A DNA stretch of 42,195 bases from NCBI GenBank assembly GCA_029010655.1, contig JAQXKW010000092.1, forward strand, positions 1 to 42,195, in the 5' to 3' direction. Shown in pieces: positions 38,731 to 42,195 of this stretch. Both the position numbers and the translations under genes were made by a program. Within the stretch, counting starts at the first letter, position 1. Each line of letters begins with the position of its first letter. Under the pieces are notes generated by a model that ran no database searches, was not told where the DNA came from, and saw nothing but the letters and a program-made list of their open reading frames with translations. This DNA comes from Clostridia bacterium. GTDB taxonomy: Bacteria; Bacillota; Clostridia; Oscillospirales; CAG-272.

Positions 38731-40008
38731 TTACTTTCTGTAAATAATGCTGTCACGCTCCGGACCTACGGAAACGTAGGTTATGGGACAGCCGATAGCT
38801 TTTTCCACGTACTCAACGTATTTGCGTGCCGCCTCCGGCAAGTCCTCGAAACGGCGCACGCCGGAAATATCCGTTTTCCAGCCGTCAAGATATTCAATAA
38901 CGGGGGTGGATTTGTTCTGGGCGGAGGGGAAGGGGAAGCGGTCTGTCTTTTTGCCGTCCACCATGTAGTGGGTGCAAACGGGAATCTGCTCCATGTAGCT
39001 GAGCACATCCAGCTTTGTAAGCGCAATTTCCGTTGCCGCCTGAACTTCAACTCCGTATTTTGTAGCAACAAGGTCAATGGGACCCACTCTGCGGGGTCTG
39101 CCCGTTTTTGCGCCGTATTCGCCGCCTGCCTCACGGAGCTTTTCAGCCTCCTCGCCGAACATTTCGCAGACGAAGGGACCCTCGCCCACGCAGGTGGAAT
39201 ATGCCTTAACAACTCCCACAACGTCGCTTATCTTCGCAGAGGGAAGCCCCGAACCGATGGGGGCATATGCGGCTGTGGTGTTGGAGGAGGTGGTGTAAGG
39301 GTAAATTCCGTAGTCCAGGTCTCTCAGAGAGCCGAGCTGTGCTTCAAAGAGAATATTTTTGCCTGCTTTCTGAGCGTCTCTCAAAAATGAGCCCGTGTCG
39401 CATACATAGGGCTTGATTTTTTCGCAGTAAGTGCCTATCCATTCCTCAAGCATTTCCATTGTGTAGGGCTCGGCGCCGTAAACCTTTGTAAGAGTAAGGT
39501 TTTTCCACTCCATAATTCCGGCAAGGTGCTCTCTCAGCTCCTCGGGATAGAAAAGCTCTCCCGCAAGCACGGTTTTTTTCTGATATTTGTCTGAATAGAA
39601 GGGAGCAATTCCCTGCTTTGTGGAGCCGTATTTTTTGTCGGCAAGCCTTTTTTCCTCCAGCTCGTCAAGAGCTCTGTGCCAAGGGAGAAGAAGGGAAGCC
39701 CTGTCGCTGATTTTCATATTTTCGGGGGTAAGAGCAACGCCCTTGTCCATTACCTCCGTCATTTCCTTCCAAAGGTTCTCGGGGTCTACCGCAACTCCGT
39801 TGCCCAGAATATTAACGGTGTCCTTTCTGAATATTCCGGAGGGCAGAAGGTGAAGCGCAAATTTACCCTGCTCGTTTATAACGGTGTGACCGGCGTTTCC
39901 GCCGCCCTGGTATCTTACAACAACATCGAATTTTTCCGTAAGCAGGTCAACCATACGGCCTTTTCCCTCGTCGCCCCAGTTAATACCCACAATTGCACAT
40001 TCAGACAT
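38731..40008 (-). CDS. purA: Adenylosuccinate synthetase
   Basis: PurA joins IMP and aspartate with GTP, the first committed step to AMP. The 425-residue protein starts MSECAIVGINWGDEGKGRMV, containing the GDEGKG P-loop-like motif, and has YQGGGNAGHT (about 36-45), the GTP-site TGRPRRVGPIDLVA (about 303-316) and KLDVLSYMEQIPVC. The ATG at 40008 has GAGGAA 7 bases upstream; an in-frame ATG at 40023 is less well placed. A promoter is visible about 75 bases upstream, so purA may start its own transcript within the larger block. Confidence 0.97.
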   Translation of the reverse strand: MSECAIVGINWGDEGKGRMVDLLTEKFDVVVRYQGGGNAGHTVINEQGKFALHLLPSGIFRKDTVNILGNGVAVDPENLWKEMTEVMDKGVALTPENMKISDRASLLLPWHRALDELEEKRLADKKYGSTKQGIAPFYSDKYQKKTVLAGELFYPEELREHLAGIMEWKNLTLTKVYGAEPYTMEMLEEWIGTYCEKIKPYVCDTGSFLRDAQKAGKNILFEAQLGSLRDLDYGIYPYTTSSNTTAAYAPIGSGLPSAKISDVVGVVKAYSTCVGEGPFVCEMFGEEAEKLREAGGEYGAKTGRPRRVGPIDLVATKYGVEVQAATEIALTKLDVLSYMEQIPVCTHYMVDGKKTDRFPFPSAQNKSTPVIEYLDGWKTDISGVRRFEDLPEAARKYVEYVEKAIGCPITYVSVGPERDSIIYRK

Positions 40009-40082
40009 ATTAGTTCCTCGCATTTCAGTTAATTTTGAATTGCCGTTATACTGCAGATTTTTATCGGCTTTTCCAACCGATT

Positions 40083-40111
40083 ATTTTAACACAAAACCTG
40101 CGTGTTGTATA
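40083..40111 (-). promoter_or_regulatory. Candidate promoter of the purA-purB-guaA segment
   Basis: On the minus strand TATACA (40111-40106) and TAAAAT (40088-40083) are 17 bases apart in the 130-base purF-purA gap. No terminator is obvious after purF, so readthrough is also possible. Confidence 0.5.
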
Positions 40112-40138
40112 TAGAAATTTGAAAGTTTTTGCGATTTT

Positions 40139-41587
40139 TCAGCCGTTGATTTTTTCTTCAAATCTTGTTTTTTTAACGGTGTATTGGGGCTTTACGGGAT
40201 ATGATCCGTCAAAGCAGGCGGTGCACATAGTGCCGCTGCCCGGAGCAATTTCTTTAAGGTGCTCCATGCTCAGATACCCCAGAGTGTCAACCCCGATTAT
40301 TTTTGCGATTTCTTCTGCTGAGTGATGATTTGCAATAAGGTTTTCCGCATCGTCAATGTCCGTGCCGTAGTAGCAGGGGGCAATAAAGGGCGGAGCACTT
40401 ATTCGCATGTGTATTTCCGTTGCCCCTGCCCGTCTCAAAATGTCGCAGATGCCACGGCACGTGGTTCCCCTTACAATGGAATCGTCAATAAGGACTATCC
40501 GTTTGCCCTTTACAACGCTGCGAACCGGGTTCAGCTTAATGTTTACGCCCACCTCTCTCTGCTCCTGTGTGGGAGAGATAAAGGTTCTGCCGATATATTT
40601 ATTTTTCGTAAAACCGATTCCGTAGGGAATACCGGAGGCAACGGAATAGCCTAAAGCGGCGTCCAGTCCCGAATCGGGCACGCCGATTACCACGTCTGCG
40701 TCAACGGGATGCTCCTTTGCCAAAAATGCTCCGGCTCTCTTTCTTGCTTCAATAACGGCTGTGCCGTCGATTACGGAATCAGGTCTCGAAAAATAGATAT
40801 ATTCAAAGGAGCAGAGGCGTTTTTCCTGTGTTTCGCACCGTCTTTCATCGGTTTTTATACCGTCTGCGCTGACGGTTATAATCTCCCCGGGCTTTACGTC
40901 CCGCACAAATTCGGCGCCCACAGCGTCCAAAGCGCAGGACTCTGAGGCAAATACTGTTTTCCCGTCTGCGGTTTTGCCCATGCATAAGGGGCGAAAGCCG
41001 TAAGGGTCACGGACGGCTATTAGCTTTGCAGGGGAGGATATTACAAGGGAATATGCGCCGGAAAGTTTTCCCATTGCCTCGTAAACCGCCTCCTCAATAG
41101 AGGGAGTGCGAAGCCTTTGCTGCACGATAATGTGTGCGATTACCTCGCTGTCTGTTGTGGTGTGAAATATGGAGCCGTTCATTTCCAGCTCGCATCTCAG
41201 CTCATAGGAGTTGGTAAGATTTCCGTTGTGGGCAAGCGCCATGCGTCCCTTGTGGTGGTTTATAACAATGGGCTGTGCGTTTCGCTTGCGGTCTGCTCCC
41301 GTAGTGGCATATCTTACATGCCCTACAACAATATTGCCCTGTCCCAGCTCTTTAAGACGCTCGGGAGGGAAAACATCGTTTACCAGTCCTTCGTCAAGAT
41401 GGCAGGTGAACACGCCGTCGTCGTTTACAACGATTCCCGCACTTTCCTGACCTCTGTGCTGAAGGGCGAACAGTCCGTAGTATGCCAATGACGCCACATC
41501 GGCGATCTTTTCCGAAAAAACGCCAAAGACACCACACTCCTCGTGAATGTGATGTGCTTTGTCAATGGGGCTTCCTTGCTTACTCAT
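40139..41587 (-). CDS. purF: Amidophosphoribosyltransferase (Fe-S, propeptide type)
   Basis: PurF converts PRPP and glutamine to phosphoribosylamine, the first step of purine synthesis. It has an N-terminal nucleophile glutaminase domain; the catalytic Cys lies in EECGVFGVF, 17 residues after the start, so a propeptide must be removed. The PRPP site is in RIVLIDDSIVRGTTC (about 349-363). The four cysteines that bind a 4Fe-4S cluster in the B. subtilis enzyme appear present: RLCSFEYIYF, IAPCYYGTD and CTAC near the C-terminus. Such clusters make the enzyme oxygen-labile. The start at 41587 overlaps the purC stop by 8 bases. Confidence 0.97.
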   Translation of the reverse strand: MSKQGSPIDKAHHIHEECGVFGVFSEKIADVASLAYYGLFALQHRGQESAGIVVNDDGVFTCHLDEGLVNDVFPPERLKELGQGNIVVGHVRYATTGADRKRNAQPIVINHHKGRMALAHNGNLTNSYELRCELEMNGSIFHTTTDSEVIAHIIVQQRLRTPSIEEAVYEAMGKLSGAYSLVISSPAKLIAVRDPYGFRPLCMGKTADGKTVFASESCALDAVGAEFVRDVKPGEIITVSADGIKTDERRCETQEKRLCSFEYIYFSRPDSVIDGTAVIEARKRAGAFLAKEHPVDADVVIGVPDSGLDAALGYSVASGIPYGIGFTKNKYIGRTFISPTQEQREVGVNIKLNPVRSVVKGKRIVLIDDSIVRGTTCRGICDILRRAGATEIHMRISAPPFIAPCYYGTDIDDAENLIANHHSAEEIAKIIGVDTLGYLSMEHLKEIAPGSGTMCTACFDGSYPVKPQYTVKKTRFEEKING

Positions 41588-42194
41588 GCTCGGCAAACCT
41601 CTTCATTATTTCCTCGTAAGCTTCTTCAACGCCGCCCATATCACGGCGGAAGCGGTCCTTGTCCAGCTTCTCCCCGGTGGTGCTGTCCCAGAAGCGGCAG
41701 GTGTCGGGGCTTATTTCGTCGGCAAGGATAATTTTGCCGTCGGAGGTCTTTCCGAATTCAAGCTTGAAATCTACGAGAGTAACGCCGCATTCAGCCCAAA
41801 AGGCTTTCAGAATGGCGTTAATTTTAAGGGCATAGGTCTTAATGGTATCTATTTCCTCTTTTGTAGCCAGCTTCAATGCCAAAGCATGGCTTGTGTTAAG
41901 GAGAGGGTCGCCCAAATCGTCGTTTTTATAGGAAAACTCAACGACAGGTTCGTCAAACTTAACTCCCTCGTCAACGCCGTAGCGTTTGGAAAACGAGCCT
42001 GCGGCAATATTGCGGACGATAACCTCAAGGGGCACGATAGAAACCTTTTTAACAAGGGTCTCTCTGTCGCTGAGCTCCTCCACGAAATGGGTGGGAATCC
42101 CCTCCCTCTCAAGCATTTTCATCAGGCGGTTGCTCATCTTGTTGTTGATGACGCCCTTTCCAGCGATAGTACCCTTTTTAAGGCCGTTAAAGGC
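41580..42194 (-). CDS. purC: Phosphoribosylaminoimidazole-succinocarboxamide synthase, 5'-truncated by the window edge
   Basis: PurC (SAICAR synthetase) adds aspartate to CAIR. The frame is open to the right edge: beyond the internal Met at 42137 it continues upstream as AFNGLKKGTIAGKGVINNKM, the usual early part of PurC, so only about 15-30 N-terminal residues are missing. Family motifs visible are IVPLEVIVRNIAAGSF, LVDFKLEFGKTSDG, LADEISPDTCRFWD and DKDRFRRDMG. It is the first gene of the block seen here and overlaps purF by 8 bases, as in pur operons. Confidence 0.97.
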   Translation of the reverse strand, partial: AFNGLKKGTIAGKGVINNKMSNRLMKMLEREGIPTHFVEELSDRETLVKKVSIVPLEVIVRNIAAGSFSKRYGVDEGVKFDEPVVEFSYKNDDLGDPLLNTSHALALKLATKEEIDTIKTYALKINAILKAFWAECGVTLVDFKLEFGKTSDGKIILADEISPDTCRFWDSTTGEKLDKDRFRRDMGGVEEAYEEIMKRFAEHE

Positions 42195-42195
42195 G

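Overview
The window looks like chromosomal DNA of an anaerobic, spore-forming Clostridia member, probably an Oscillospiraceae/Ruminococcaceae-type gut bacterium. The clues are a dockerin-bearing secreted protein, an indolepyruvate:ferredoxin oxidoreductase, a SpoIIIE/FtsK translocase, a T-box in front of valS, an Fe-S type PurF, and an overlooked 23-codon gene that matches the spore-coat morphogenesis peptide SpoVM. The organism call is inference; no rRNA or tRNA gene was seen.

Layout. Positions 1-1.55 kb hold the 3' part of a secreted dockerin protein, followed by 0.6 kb of stacked hairpin repeats. From 2.1 to 10.4 kb a minus-strand cluster runs acyltransferase, ftsK/spoIIIE, tmk, DJ-1/PfpI protein, 5-formyl-THF cyclo-ligase, CPBP protease and mltG, ending at a clear terminator. 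From 10.5 to 12.2 kb there is a half-size TSUP transporter, spoVM, and a minus-strand phage-like pair (Cys-rich small protein plus HTH regulator) with its own promoter and candidate operators. From 12.2 to 20 kb the plus strand carries rsuA, an unknown membrane protein, iorA-iorB-mnmM, a stalk-domain membrane protein, a PHP phosphatase and rpsO. pnp follows, then a VanY-type carboxypeptidase. At 23.7-24.5 kb an intact barstar gene sits beside a 30-codon remnant of barnase, back to back with the T-box-controlled valS. A DUF362 protein and a second 0.76 kb field of repeats come next.

From 28.8 kb to the right edge the minus strand is a nucleotide-synthesis block transcribed purC, purF, then purA, purB, guaA, pyrG, carA, carB, nadE. 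It gathers four glutamine amidotransferases (PurF, GuaA, PyrG, CarA) with the AMP, GMP, CTP, carbamoyl-phosphate and NAD steps. Gaps are short or overlapping except at purF/purA, where a promoter is visible, and at guaA/pyrG, where a 69-bp tandem repeat in frame with guaA lies.

The least expected signals are: spoVM; the barnase remnant with live-looking barstar; a 218-220 bp element with ~44-bp terminal inverted repeats, present twice in opposite orientation 26.7 kb apart, whose inner stems vary with pairing preserved; other interspersed hairpin modules shared among intergenic loci; and the altered guaA end.
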